A stretch of DNA of 41,479 bases from Microbacterium sp. UFMG61 (lineage in GTDB: Bacteria; Actinomycetota; Actinomycetes; Actinomycetales; Microbacteriaceae), in contig NZ_JACAFP010000004.1 of assembly GCF_015354505.1 (NCBI RefSeq), positions 262,368-303,846 on the forward strand. The letters are read 5' to 3'. Below, piece after piece: positions 18,785-26,682 of the stretch (positions are counted from its first letter, which is position 1; every line of letters begins with the position of its first letter). The translations under genes were made by a program, and so were the position numbers. Below the pieces are notes generated by a model, which was not told where the DNA came from, searched no databases, and saw only the letters and a program-made list of their open reading frames with translations.

Positions 18785-19040
18785 TGAGTCGGCGCTCTCA
18801 GGACAACCCCGGAACTCGGAAGAAACATTCGTAGATTTCTTTGTCCCCCAAATGGCGGACAAGCCGATTTCGCGATATTCTGCATTCAGTAGCGGGGGCT
18901 ACCGGCTGGGGAATGGGGATTCAGCCGATGAGAGCAGCGAGAGTTTTCGCCGCCTCCCCTACCGTCCGGGATGGACGGTGAGCCCTCTCGAGCGATCCAT
19001 CTGGGGTGGGTGACTCGGGAGGGCAACCAACCCCGACCGA
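18785..19040. other. Intergenic block with lower GC and no supported gene
   Basis: About 255 bases between the 129-residue gene and the GH130 gene. The part at about 18820-18940 is visibly richer in A and T than its surroundings. A weak inverted repeat, GGGGTGGGT (19002-19010) with ACCAACCCC (19025-19033), could end the glycan operon but has no T tract. A plus-strand open frame crossing the block has no ribosome site and begins inside the antisense gene, so it is not called. Confidence 0.5.
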
Positions 19041-20492
19041 CTATCCGGTCATCTCGGCGAGCAGGGGCGCGAGCATCACCGATGCCACTCGGATCCTCTG
19101 GTCAGCGACGCCGTGCGGGATCCAGAGCACGCCCTCATGGATGATCCCTCCACAGGTGTAGACCACGTTCGGGACATACCCCCCGATCGCGTCGGTCGGC
19201 TCGATGAGTGGCCGATCCAGCATCCCGATGACTCGTGTCGGATCTTCGAGGTCGAGCAGGATCGCTCCGATGCTGTATGACCGCATCGGTCCGACTCCAT
19301 GCGTGAGCACCAGCCAGCCCGCCGGCGTCTCCAGAGGCGACCCGCAGTTCCCCGTCTGCACCACCTCCCACAGCTCTGACGGGCTGTGGATCGCCGTCTG
19401 ACGCGACCAATCGAGCCCGTTGGCAGAACGGGCGATGCCTGTCGATTCGCCGTCCGCACGGCTGAGTGCCAGCCATTCGCCGTCGAATCGCCTCGGGAAG
19501 AGCGCCATGCCCTTGGTGCGAGCCGGTTCGCCGGTCAACCGGTGTACCTCGAAACGTCGGAAGTCATCGGTCGTGAACACCCGCGAGGCAATGGAGTGGC
19601 CGTCATAGGCGGTGAAAGTGCCCCGGTAGCGTGGTCCGTCCGCGTCGGAGATCTCGACGAGCCGGACGTCTTCCATCCCCCGCCGCTCCTCATCCGCGAC
19701 CGGAAAGAGCACGCGACCGCTCAGCGGATCAGCGGGTGAGAACTCGACGCCGTACGCCGAGTCGACAGCGATCCGCATGCGATTGAGCTCATCGCGCGCC
19801 CCCTCCTGGTGCAGCAGCGGCGATCGCAGCCCGTGCACTGCATCTTCGAACATCGAGGCCGAGAATGTCCGGGGCAGGGACTGGACGACCGCGCGAGTGG
19901 TCTCCCCCGTCCCACCGCTGTGCCGAAGAGCGCGGGCGAAGTGCTCTACCGTCCATATCGCCTCGCCGATGACCGGCGAGCTGAGCGTCTCACTCCGGGG
20001 CAGAAAGCTCCAGGTGCGATCGGGGCCGATGATCGCCTCGCAGAACTGGATCGACGAGATGTGCCCTTCTCCGATCGATCGCAGACTGAGGAGCACCCGG
20101 AACTCCCCGGGTGACAGCGACGACTGGTCAGGGTGCTCCACGATGCTCGGATTGCAGAGCGCCGCTGCTTCGACGGCGTACTCGGCCGAGAACACCGCCC
20201 CGATCACGGTGGCGCGGTGGTCGTCGAGAGGAGGCGCGTCGGCCGGGAGGACGACCTCGGCATTGGCGCGCAGCATCGCGGTCAGATCGGGATGACGCGG
20301 GCTGAAGCGATCGAGTATGGCCATCGCCTCGGCGGCGATGTCGCTCGGACGCATCGCGGAGACTCGCCGCAGCACAGCCTCGGTCCTGGTGTCTCCGCCC
20401 GGAGTGCTCTCTCCCGGAAGGAACAGACGAAGCACGACCCGCTCGGGACGTGCTGAGAGCTCGACGCCCGCATCGACCGCCAGTGCGCTCAC
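19041..20492 (-). CDS. GH130-family glycosidase/phosphorylase
   Basis: About 483 residues. The C-terminal two-thirds shows the five-bladed propeller pattern of glycoside hydrolase family 130: GMEDVRLVEISD, YRGTFTAYDG, KGMALFPRRF, GNCGSPLETPAGWLVLTHGVG and IHEGVLWIPHGVADQRIRVA. GH130 enzymes act on beta-mannosidic linkages by phosphorolysis or hydrolysis; which mode applies here I cannot tell. The N-terminal 150 residues are an extra domain of unknown fold. The GTG at 20492 overlaps the preceding stop (GTGA) and has GGTGG upstream; a GTG at 20501 is possible. It is the last gene of a three-gene glycan operon, together with a GT4 enzyme, suggesting coupled synthesis and turnover of a mannose-containing glycan. 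Confidence 0.85.
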   Translation of the reverse strand: MSALAVDAGVELSARPERVVLRLFLPGESTPGGDTRTEAVLRRVSAMRPSDIAAEAMAILDRFSPRHPDLTAMLRANAEVVLPADAPPLDDHRATVIGAVFSAEYAVEAAALCNPSIVEHPDQSSLSPGEFRVLLSLRSIGEGHISSIQFCEAIIGPDRTWSFLPRSETLSSPVIGEAIWTVEHFARALRHSGGTGETTRAVVQSLPRTFSASMFEDAVHGLRSPLLHQEGARDELNRMRIAVDSAYGVEFSPADPLSGRVLFPVADEERRGMEDVRLVEISDADGPRYRGTFTAYDGHSIASRVFTTDDFRRFEVHRLTGEPARTKGMALFPRRFDGEWLALSRADGESTGIARSANGLDWSRQTAIHSPSELWEVVQTGNCGSPLETPAGWLVLTHGVGPMRSYSIGAILLDLEDPTRVIGMLDRPLIEPTDAIGGYVPNVVYTCGGIIHEGVLWIPHGVADQRIRVASVMLAPLLAEMTG

Positions 20493-21523
20493 GACAGCCA
20501 CCGTGCGGCGATACGGGCGTTCTGATTCGTCCTGATCGCCGCGATCGTGGACTCCGCCCCGCAGTTCTCATTGCGGCCGCCGGGCACGAGGCCGTCGAAA
20601 CCGGCACCTGTCGTCTCGTCGAGCATTCGGATCCCGTTGTCGTTGTCACCCTCGAACCATGCCCAGGCGCGCAGGACCTCCCGCGCCCACCCGCGGTCTC
20701 CGGTGACCTCGAGCGCGCGCACACAGGCGTCGGCGATCGCCGCCGGCTCGATCGGCTGCTGGTCCCAGAGCGGCCCGGTCTCACCCGTCGATCTCCCCGC
20801 CGAACCGGTGACCGACAGGTGTCCGCGCGGCGAGGTCTCGACAGCGATGAGGCCCGTGAGCATGCGAAGGCCTTCGTCGAGGGTCTCCCGTCGTCCGAGT
20901 GCGTTCCCACCGGCGATGAGCGCCTCGCAGAGAGCTGCGTTCGCGTATCTGAGAGTCGGCTCAGGCCAGCCGTGACCGCCGTCGGCCACACGAGGGATCC
21001 GCGCGAGGCAGTCGATCAACAGCACACGCGCCGCCGTCGCATCGGGCAGAGCACACAGGGCATCGGCCGCACCGATGGCCGCGAACGCGCTGGCTCTCAC
21101 GTCGTCGGACGACCGCACCGATGCTCGGAGGAACGCTCGCAGCGCCCGCGACCTGTGACCGAGATCGCGCGAGTACCTGATGGTCGCCCCGAGTCCGCCG
21201 ATCGCACGACCCCACCAGTCTCCGGTCGCCGGCTCGTCGCTCCAGGCGCCCGCCTCCGTGCGCCGATTACGCACCGCGCCGTTCGTCGACACTGCGGATT
21301 CCAGCAGATCGACGTAGGCAGACTCCAGCCGGCCGGACCCCGGTGGACGGGTCGGTTCCCGCACCACGGCGGTGAGTGCTCGCGCGGCATCATCGGTGCA
21401 GTACCCGTGTTCGAGGCGCGGCTCCCGCAGCAGTGCGTGCTCGTGCACGCCTTTCGGCGTCGTCATGGTTGCGAGATGGTCGAAGGAGAGCGGCACGACC
21501 GCAGGCGCCTCCACAGCGCTCAT
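20489..21523 (-). CDS. Alpha-toroid (six-hairpin-like) protein of glycan operon
   Basis: A 344-residue soluble protein with repeating helical pairs and an overall look of an (alpha/alpha) toroid. Recurring segments are GYCTDDAARALTAV, GDWWGRAIGGLGATI, RVADGGHGWPEPTLRYANA, GRSTGETGPLWDQQPIEP and FDGLVPGGRNENCGAEST. The Trp/Gly/Glu-rich turns resemble carbohydrate-binding grooves. In many genomes a similar domain is found fused or adjacent to a GT4 glycosyltransferase and a GH130 gene; its own activity is not known to me. It is coupled upstream to the GT4 gene by ATGA (21520-21523) and downstream to the GH130 gene by GTGA. Confidence 0.75.
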   Translation of the reverse strand: MSAVEAPAVVPLSFDHLATMTTPKGVHEHALLREPRLEHGYCTDDAARALTAVVREPTRPPGSGRLESAYVDLLESAVSTNGAVRNRRTEAGAWSDEPATGDWWGRAIGGLGATIRYSRDLGHRSRALRAFLRASVRSSDDVRASAFAAIGAADALCALPDATAARVLLIDCLARIPRVADGGHGWPEPTLRYANAALCEALIAGGNALGRRETLDEGLRMLTGLIAVETSPRGHLSVTGSAGRSTGETGPLWDQQPIEPAAIADACVRALEVTGDRGWAREVLRAWAWFEGDNDNGIRMLDETTGAGFDGLVPGGRNENCGAESTIAAIRTNQNARIAARWLS

Positions 21524-22662
21524 GATCGCAGGCCGCCGACGAGGGCCAGTTCGGCGGCGAGCTCGCGATACCGCTCCGCGATGCTGTGCCAGCTGATCAC
21601 CGATCCGAGCGAACGAGCGAGCTCCGCGTCGGCCAGGGCGTGCGCGGGATCCGCCAGCAGCATCCTCACGGCCGCCGCCACCTCGTCGGGACTCCGATGC
21701 GCGACGAGTGCTCCCCCTCCGTCGGAGAGGAGTTCGATCGCGTGGGGGAACCGGGTCGCGACGACCGGTCTGCCCGCCGCGACCGCCTCGACGAGGACGC
21801 CTGATGTCGCCTGGTCGTGCGAGTCGTACGGAAGCATCACGACGTCCGCTCCGGCCACCTCCCGCGCGAGTTCATCGGGTTGCTGGTATCGCGCATCGAT
21901 CTCGACGGATGCGATGACGCCGAGTTCGTCGGCGAGCGCCCAGAGGGAGCGTCGGTACTGCTCTCCGTTCTCGAGCAGCACCTTCGGGTGCGTCTGGCCG
22001 AGCACCCGGTACAGGGGCTGCGGGTCCAGATCCTTCATCGTCGCCAGGGCCCTGATGACCCACTCGATTCCCTTGCCGGGTCCGAGCAGACCCCAGGTGA
22101 GGAGCACCGGGCGCTCGGAGTGCACGATGTCGGGCTGGGCCGTCCATTCCTCGACTCCGTGCGGTATGAGACGCAATCGTTCCTCGGGCACGCCGTACAG
22201 CTCCGAGAGAAGATCCGCGGCGGTGGAGGTCATCGCCACGACGATCTCGGAGTTCTCGATGATCTGCTCCGTCACCCTCCGCTGATGCGCGGTGGGCGCA
22301 GGAAGGACCGTGTGCATCACGACGACCCGCGGAACGTGCAGCCGCTGCAGAAGGTCGATGACCTCGTCGCCGTCGGCGCCGCCGTAGATTCCGTACTCGT
22401 GCTGGACGACCACGATGTCGCAGACAGCGAGAGTCTCCGCTGCGGTGGCGCGGCCGGCGGGGTCGCCCGGCTGCAGCATCCGATCGTCGACACGGAGGCG
22501 TGCCGACGACACGGCGGCGTCGGCGGGAACGCCATCGTCGACACGGACCACGACGCAGCGATCGCTGTCACCCGTGGCTATCGCCGATGCGAGTGCCTCC
22601 GTGAACGTCGCGAGTCCGCAGCGCGTGGGCGGATAGGTACTGAGAAAGCCGAAAAGCGTCAT
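21520..22662 (-). CDS. GT4-family glycosyltransferase
   Basis: About 380 residues in the GT-B fold. The N-terminal domain starts MTLFGFLSTYPPTRCGLATF and has VVVQHEYGIYGG. The C-terminal nucleotide-sugar domain has LTWGLLGPGKGIEWVI, then VVMLPYDSHDQATSGVLVEA and VAAGRPVVATRFPHAIELL, the family EX7E region. It transfers a sugar from a nucleotide donor (GDP- or UDP-linked, undetermined). The ATG at 22662 or the one at 22671 (MRIMTLF) may be used; the open frame to 22746 has no supporting site. First gene of the glycan operon, with its promoter in 22663-22849. Confidence 0.85.
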   Translation of the reverse strand: MTLFGFLSTYPPTRCGLATFTEALASAIATGDSDRCVVVRVDDGVPADAAVSSARLRVDDRMLQPGDPAGRATAAETLAVCDIVVVQHEYGIYGGADGDEVIDLLQRLHVPRVVVMHTVLPAPTAHQRRVTEQIIENSEIVVAMTSTAADLLSELYGVPEERLRLIPHGVEEWTAQPDIVHSERPVLLTWGLLGPGKGIEWVIRALATMKDLDPQPLYRVLGQTHPKVLLENGEQYRRSLWALADELGVIASVEIDARYQQPDELAREVAGADVVMLPYDSHDQATSGVLVEAVAAGRPVVATRFPHAIELLSDGGGALVAHRSPDEVAAAVRMLLADPAHALADAELARSLGSVISWHSIAERYRELAAELALVGGLRS

Positions 22663-22849
22663 GATGCGCATCCATCCGCGATGGATCGGGTACCGGCCCG
22701 ATCCGACGACGAGACGTCTGCCGATCGGCACCTCCCGCGGAACCACCCGCAGGAGATCCGGTCATCGACGAACGATCCGCTCCACGGACCGTCGACGCTG
22801 TTGTGCTCAGCGTACGCCCTCTCTCCTGGGCGGAGGCCGGTGTCCGGGT

Positions 22850-23761
22850 TCAGCTCTCCGGCGTGAGCGCGAGCCGCGTCCCCCATGGGTCGCTCAGACG
22901 CAGGGTGAGTCCGTCGTCCTCCACCGGCACGTGATGGAACGCGAGCCGGTCGGCCAGCGCGTCGATGTCGGCACGTGCGGGCACGGTCACGCGGACGTCT
23001 CCGAGTCCGAGCGAGGCGGCCCGCGGTCCTGCGCCTGCGCTCTGCCACGTGTTCATTCCGATGTGGTGGTGGTAGCCGCCGGCGGAGACGAAGAGGGCCG
23101 TGTTCCCGAGTGCCGCGGTGACGTCGAATCCGAGGATGTCCGAGTAGAACCGGCGAGCCGTCGGGATGTCGCCGACCTGCAGATGCACATGGCCGATGGT
23201 CGCCGTCTGCCCCTCATCGTCGGCATGCGGCGCCAGCCACCGCTGAAGGAAACGGTTCGGATCGAGCGCGAGCGAATCCATGTGCACCGATCCGTCAGGT
23301 GTCACCTGCCACCGGTCTCGCGGACGGTCATGGTACAGCTCGAGTCCGTTGCCCTCGGGGTCGGTGAAGTAGAACGCCTCGCTGACGAGATGGTCTGCGG
23401 AGCCGGTGAAGCTCTGCGGCGCCTGCTGCGCCACCGACAGCAGCGCAGACGCCAACCGCGCTTCATCCTGGAAGAGGATGGCCGTGTGATACAGCCCCGC
23501 CGCGTGGGGGTTCGCGGGCGGCAGGTCCTTCTCCTGCCGCAGTCGCATGATCGGCTCACCCGCACGCCCCAGCGTCGCTGTGGCGCCGGACTGATCGAGG
23601 ATGTCGAGGGTCACGGCCTGCTGGTAGTAGGCGGTCATCGCGTCGAGATCGCGGACGAGCAGTTCGACCGCGCTCATGCGGGCGCCGTCCGGCGCCGCAC
23701 CGGCGGTGGAGACCGCAGGTGCGCGCCAGTCGAAGTCTGACGAAGAAGACGAAGGAGTCAT
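22850..23761 (-). CDS. VOC-family protein, CatE-like catechol 2,3-dioxygenase homologue
   Basis: A 303-residue protein with two tandem vicinal-oxygen-chelate modules. Module 1 is about 29-150 (FYFTDPEGNGLELYHDRP) and module 2 about 185-300 (IGHVHLQVGDIPTARRFYSD, YHHHIGMNTW, LSDPWGTRLAL). CatE-like enzymes open catechol rings. Some metal positions look altered: module 1 starts AVELLVRD, without the usual His, and module 2 ends RLAL where a Glu ligand is often found, so catalysis should not be assumed. It lies 9 bases downstream of the F420-oxidoreductase-like gene and is probably co-transcribed, under the divergent MarR gene. Confidence 0.82.
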   Translation of the reverse strand: MTPSSSSSDFDWRAPAVSTAGAAPDGARMSAVELLVRDLDAMTAYYQQAVTLDILDQSGATATLGRAGEPIMRLRQEKDLPPANPHAAGLYHTAILFQDEARLASALLSVAQQAPQSFTGSADHLVSEAFYFTDPEGNGLELYHDRPRDRWQVTPDGSVHMDSLALDPNRFLQRWLAPHADDEGQTATIGHVHLQVGDIPTARRFYSDILGFDVTAALGNTALFVSAGGYHHHIGMNTWQSAGAGPRAASLGLGDVRVTVPARADIDALADRLAFHHVPVEDDGLTLRLSDPWGTRLALTPES

Positions 23762-23770
23762 GGCGCGAGC

Positions 23771-24394
23771 TCAGCCGATGAGGGCGAATCCGCCGGTCCA
23801 CGGAGTCTTCTCCGCGGCGGCGAGCGTGATCTGCAGGAATCCGAGCGCCTCGAGCTCACGGGCACGCGAGAGCGAGCCCGCGTCGACCGCCCGCAGACCG
23901 CCGGCGACCACGAAGTCGACGACCGACTGCGTGGCGGCGGCGCTGTCACCGGCGACGAGGACCGTTGTCGGCAGGGTACCGGCGACGCCCGTCGCCAGAG
24001 TCGCGCCGAAGTTCGTGTTGAAGGCCTTCACCACGGATGCTCCCGGCACGGCGTCCTGGATGATGCGGGCCGCCGACGAGTCGGCGGGAACAGCCAGGCC
24101 GTCGAAGGTGTCGAAATCGACGGGGTTCGTCACGTCGACGATCGTCCTGCCCGCGAGCGCTGCCGAGTAGGTGCGGAGCACGTCGTCGACCGCCGGGTAC
24201 GGAATCGCGAGCACGACGATCTCACCGGTGAGGGCGTCGCCGAGTCGACCCGACGCTGCTCCGAGCGGGGCCGCGACGGTGGCGGCCTTCTCAGGGTCGC
24301 GTGCGAGCACCTGAACGTCCGCTCCTGCCTTCGCCGCGATGCCGGCGATCGCCGCGCCGAGGTTGCCTGCTCCGATGATGCTGATCGAGGTCAT
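23771..24394 (-). CDS. NADPH/F420-dependent oxidoreductase-like protein
   Basis: A 207-residue Rossmann protein. The N-terminus SISIIGAGNLGAAIAGIAAK holds the dinucleotide-binding glycines, followed by VLARDPEKA and EIVVLAIPYPAVDDVL. The later segment VVKAFNTNFGATLA is characteristic of the F420H2:NADP oxidoreductase-like (Fno-like) group. The role is probably reduction using NADPH or F420; substrate unknown. The ATG at 24394 has GGAGCGG upstream. It heads a two-gene operon with the VOC gene and is divergent from a MarR regulator, which may control it in response to a phenolic or quinone-like ligand (inference). Confidence 0.82.
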   Translation of the reverse strand: MTSISIIGAGNLGAAIAGIAAKAGADVQVLARDPEKAATVAAPLGAASGRLGDALTGEIVVLAIPYPAVDDVLRTYSAALAGRTIVDVTNPVDFDTFDGLAVPADSSAARIIQDAVPGASVVKAFNTNFGATLATGVAGTLPTTVLVAGDSAAATQSVVDFVVAGGLRAVDAGSLSRARELEALGFLQITLAAAEKTPWTGGFALIG

Positions 24395-24463
24395 GATCCG
24401 CTCCGTTCCGCCCGAGGTCGGGTTGTCGTCGACTCGCTCGGCATGATCGTCGAGTGCGTCTCA

Positions 24464-24491
24464 TTGGTTGTCGCTACAAGTAACGTACGAT
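24464..24491 (+). promoter_or_regulatory. MarR gene promoter with embedded inverted repeat
   Basis: A -35-like TTGGTT (24464-24469), a 16-base spacer and TACGAT (24486-24491), six bases before the ATG at 24498. The spacer contains TTGT-CGCT-ACAA (24468-24479), a short inverted repeat well placed to be a MarR operator. Confidence 0.5.
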
Positions 24492-24497
24492 GAGCTC

Positions 24498-24983
24498 ATG
24501 GTATTCCAGGTTCCTCGGATGGATGAGCGCGAATCCCGCGCCTGGCTCGGCCTGATCACCGTCGCTCAGCTTCTCCCGGCGGCGTTGGATTCGCAGTTGC
24601 AGCGCGACTCACAGCTGACGCACTTCGAGTTCCTGGTGCTCACGTCGCTGCGCTTCGCCACCGAGAGCACGATGCGGATGACGGAGCTCGCCGCGTCGAC
24701 CAACGCGACCCTTCCCCGACTGTCGCACGTCTGCGCGCGCCTCGAGAAGAGGGACATCGTCGACCGATTCCCCTACCCCGAGGACCGCCGCGCCACGAAC
24801 GTCAGGCTCACCGCCGAGGGACGGCGTGTGCTGATCCACGCGATGCCCGGTCACATCGAGACGGCCCGACGGCTCGTGATCGACGCACTGACACCGGCTC
24901 AGTTGGACGCGCTGGCCGAGATCACGAGCGCCGTCGCCGACCGCCTCACAGACGGAGATCGCCGCTCACCGGTTCCCCGGTGA
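24498..24983 (+). CDS. MarR-family transcriptional regulator
   Basis: A 161-residue winged-helix regulator. HTH and wing are at about 50-105: THFEFLVLTSL, MRMTELAASTNATLPRLSHV, CARLEKRDIVDRFPYPEDRR and NVRLTAEGRRVL, the last two being the typical MarR wing. MarR dimers usually repress adjacent divergent genes and release DNA on binding a phenolic ligand or on oxidation; there is no conserved cysteine near the N-terminus to suggest a redox type. The ATG at 24498 is favoured over an upstream TTG because TACGAT lies exactly six bases before it. The 3' end overlaps a strong hairpin. Confidence 0.88.
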   Translation: MVFQVPRMDERESRAWLGLITVAQLLPAALDSQLQRDSQLTHFEFLVLTSLRFATESTMRMTELAASTNATLPRLSHVCARLEKRDIVDRFPYPEDRRATNVRLTAEGRRVLIHAMPGHIETARRLVIDALTPAQLDALAEITSAVADRLTDGDRRSPVPR

Positions 24984-24993
24984 GCGGCGATCT
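24956..24993. terminator. Perfect hairpin at the end of the MarR gene
   Basis: A 17-base perfect stem (24956-24972 with 24977-24993) with loop TTCC. It covers the last codons and stop of the MarR gene and lies 22 bases from the end of the convergent small acidic gene, so it can serve both. No T tract follows. Confidence 0.7.
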
Positions 24994-25015
24994 CGCGCTC
25001 GCGTCCGCGAGCAGA

Positions 25016-25195
25016 TCAGCCTCCCGACGGGTTCTCGAGCGGCTTCCCGTTCTCGTCCGTCGTCTCGTCCTCGAGGATCTCGTCGGTGCTCTTGTCGGTG
25101 CTCGACGACGTCGTCTCATCGGGGGCGCCGCCGGATGCCGTGTCGGCCGCTTCATCTCCGTCGGACGTTCCCTGGGTGTTCTGCAGATCGCTCAT
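25016..25195 (-). CDS. Small acidic disordered protein, 59 residues
   Basis: Translation from the ATG at 25195 gives a 59-residue protein beginning MSDLQNTQGTSDGDE and ending GKPLENPSGG. It is rich in Asp, Glu, Thr and Ser, with no hydrophobic core, no signal peptide and no Cys. The start is strongly supported by AAGGAG seven bases upstream. Short acidic proteins of this sort are common and mostly unannotated in Microbacteriaceae; function unknown. It converges with the MarR gene and shares its terminator hairpin. Confidence 0.72.
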   Translation of the reverse strand: MSDLQNTQGTSDGDEAADTASGGAPDETTSSSTDKSTDEILEDETTDENGKPLENPSGG

Positions 25196-25576
25196 ACGCC
25201 ATCTCCTTCGGTCGGACCGGCGACGCTACGCGCACGGGGCGGATCGACAGAGGGGGTTGACGTGGGGCGGATGCCGACACACGCCTCACCGGCATCCGGC
25301 CGGCATGGCGGCGAGAACGACGAAGCCCCGACGAGAGTGATCTCGTCGGGGCTTTTCGTTGTTGTGGTGGGGCTGTTGGCACAACTACTCATTGCGCCGC
25401 TCAGCACCCTGCTGTCTTCCTGTATACCCTGTTGCCGCGTCTGTATTTTCCTGCTTTGCGCATGAGCGGATCAGATGGGGCAGGGTTCGCCCTCGGCACC
25501 GGCGAGTTTCGTTTCTCTGGTTGGCGAGACTGCCACGGCGCATCAACACTGGCTCGACGTTTCTGTCAACGCACCG
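25196..25576. other. Long intergenic region with terminator, no gene called
   Basis: About 380 bases between the small acidic gene and the 3' end of the HerA-like ATPase. It holds the promoter of the acidic gene, an intrinsic terminator (25323-25360) and then an AT-richer stretch at about 25375-25470. A plus-strand frame from an ATG at 25462 runs antisense into the ATPase and lacks a ribosome site, so I did not call it. Confidence 0.5.
25323..25360. terminator. Intrinsic terminator in gene-free region
   Basis: AAGCCCCGACGAG (25323-25335) pairs perfectly with CTCGTCGGGGCTT (25342-25354), loop AGTGAT, followed by TTCGTTGTT on the plus strand. Read leftward it would end the ATPase transcript, 217 bases past its stop codon. 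Confidence 0.85.
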
Positions 25577-26665
25577 TCAGATGGCGCGCATCGGCACTCG
25601 CACATCACCGCCGGCTTCCTCGGTGAGGCGTTCACCCATCTGGACGAACGTGGGCTCGGCGATAAACCCTCCGGCGAACAATGCCTGACCTTGTCGGAAG
25701 CTCTTCGCTCGGCGGATCGCTTCTTCGGGCGCGAACCCGAACACCTCGGCGAGTTCGGCAAGGTCCCGGGGTGCGTTGACCCGCATCAGGCCGAGGTTGT
25801 CGCACTGCGACAGCACGTTCGGGTGAATCTTCGTCGGCCGTTGGGTCGACAGGAACAGCCAGAGGCCGAACTTCCGCCCTTCCGCCGCGATCTGAACGAG
25901 CTGCGCGGTGAGTGCCCGCTCGACTTCTGTGCTCGGATCGGGAGAACACAGGTTGTGCGCTTCGTCGATGACGATGAGGACGGGGCGGCGCTCTTGCCGG
26001 CGCGCCCACAGGTGCTCGAGCACGGCAAGAGCTGCGACCTTCGGTTCCGCGGGATGATCGAACCCACCGAGGTCCAGGACGGTTGCTCGGGGACGCTCGT
26101 CGATGGCGTCGACGACGGAACTCGTACCTCGCGACCACAAGTCCCAGTTGAGCACCTGGAGGTTCTCCATCCGATTGGCCAACCGCACTCGTGCTGGTTC
26201 GCCACTGGCACGGAAGGCCTTCACAAGTTCCGCAGCGTCGAACTGCTTCGCGTCCGCCTCACTGTGCAGGAGAACGTTGTACTCCTCGGCATCGCGGATC
26301 GGGTCCATCTGCAGCACTGCGGCCTTCGTCGACGGAGACAGGTCGACATAGCGGACGTGGAGCGGATCGTCCCTGCCCGGACCTGAACGGAACACCCGAG
26401 TGTCGAGACCGGCGATCATCTCGGCCGACGTCGTCGCAGCGGAGTCGCGGGTCTCCTGCAACCGCACGAAGTCCGCGTTCGGATCGAGGATCAGCAACGG
26501 CAGCTCGGTATGAAGGAGGAGCTGTTCGAGGACGACGCCCAGTGCGTACGTTTTCCCGCTGCCGCTCTGCCCGCACCAGAAGGTGTGGCGATTGAACCGA
26601 CGCGCGTCCAGTTCCGCGGCCGCTGTCGGGCTGTCGAGCCCGGTTCCGATCTGCAACATGGTCAT
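25577..26665 (-). CDS. Orphan HerA/FtsK-like (DUF87-type) ATPase
   Basis: A 362-residue P-loop ATPase. Walker A is GQSGSGKT (32-39), preceded by FNRHTFWCG. The DPNADF segment after strand 2 and the Walker B RPVLIVIDEAHN (D234, E235) are those of the HerA/VirB4/FtsK superfamily. LFLSTQRPTKIHPNVLSQCD is the sensor region and LMRVNAPRDLAELAEVFG a conserved helical part. HerA-like ATPases pump or process DNA, usually with a nuclease such as NurA, and several are parts of phage-defence systems. No nuclease, Sir2 or methylase gene adjoins, so this is an orphan. The ATG at 26665 has GGAGG five bases upstream. It is divergent from the DUF1254-type gene, with iterated repeats between. Confidence 0.82.
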   Translation of the reverse strand: MTMLQIGTGLDSPTAAAELDARRFNRHTFWCGQSGSGKTYALGVVLEQLLLHTELPLLILDPNADFVRLQETRDSAATTSAEMIAGLDTRVFRSGPGRDDPLHVRYVDLSPSTKAAVLQMDPIRDAEEYNVLLHSEADAKQFDAAELVKAFRASGEPARVRLANRMENLQVLNWDLWSRGTSSVVDAIDERPRATVLDLGGFDHPAEPKVAALAVLEHLWARRQERRPVLIVIDEAHNLCSPDPSTEVERALTAQLVQIAAEGRKFGLWLFLSTQRPTKIHPNVLSQCDNLGLMRVNAPRDLAELAEVFGFAPEEAIRRAKSFRQGQALFAGGFIAEPTFVQMGERLTEEAGGDVRVPMRAI

Positions 26666-26682
26666 GGCATCCTCCGGATCAG

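Noticed and set aside
18735..19013. Plus-strand 92-residue frame in the intergenic block
   Set aside because: It begins inside the antisense 129-residue gene and lacks a start signal.
22661..23740. Plus-strand frame across the VOC gene and upstream region
   Set aside because: It is Arg-rich antisense to a protein with clear VOC motifs.
25462..25626. Plus-strand frame MSGSDGAGFALGTGEF overlapping the ATPase 3' end
   Set aside because: No ribosome site, antisense to the ATPase C-terminus, and no family recognised.
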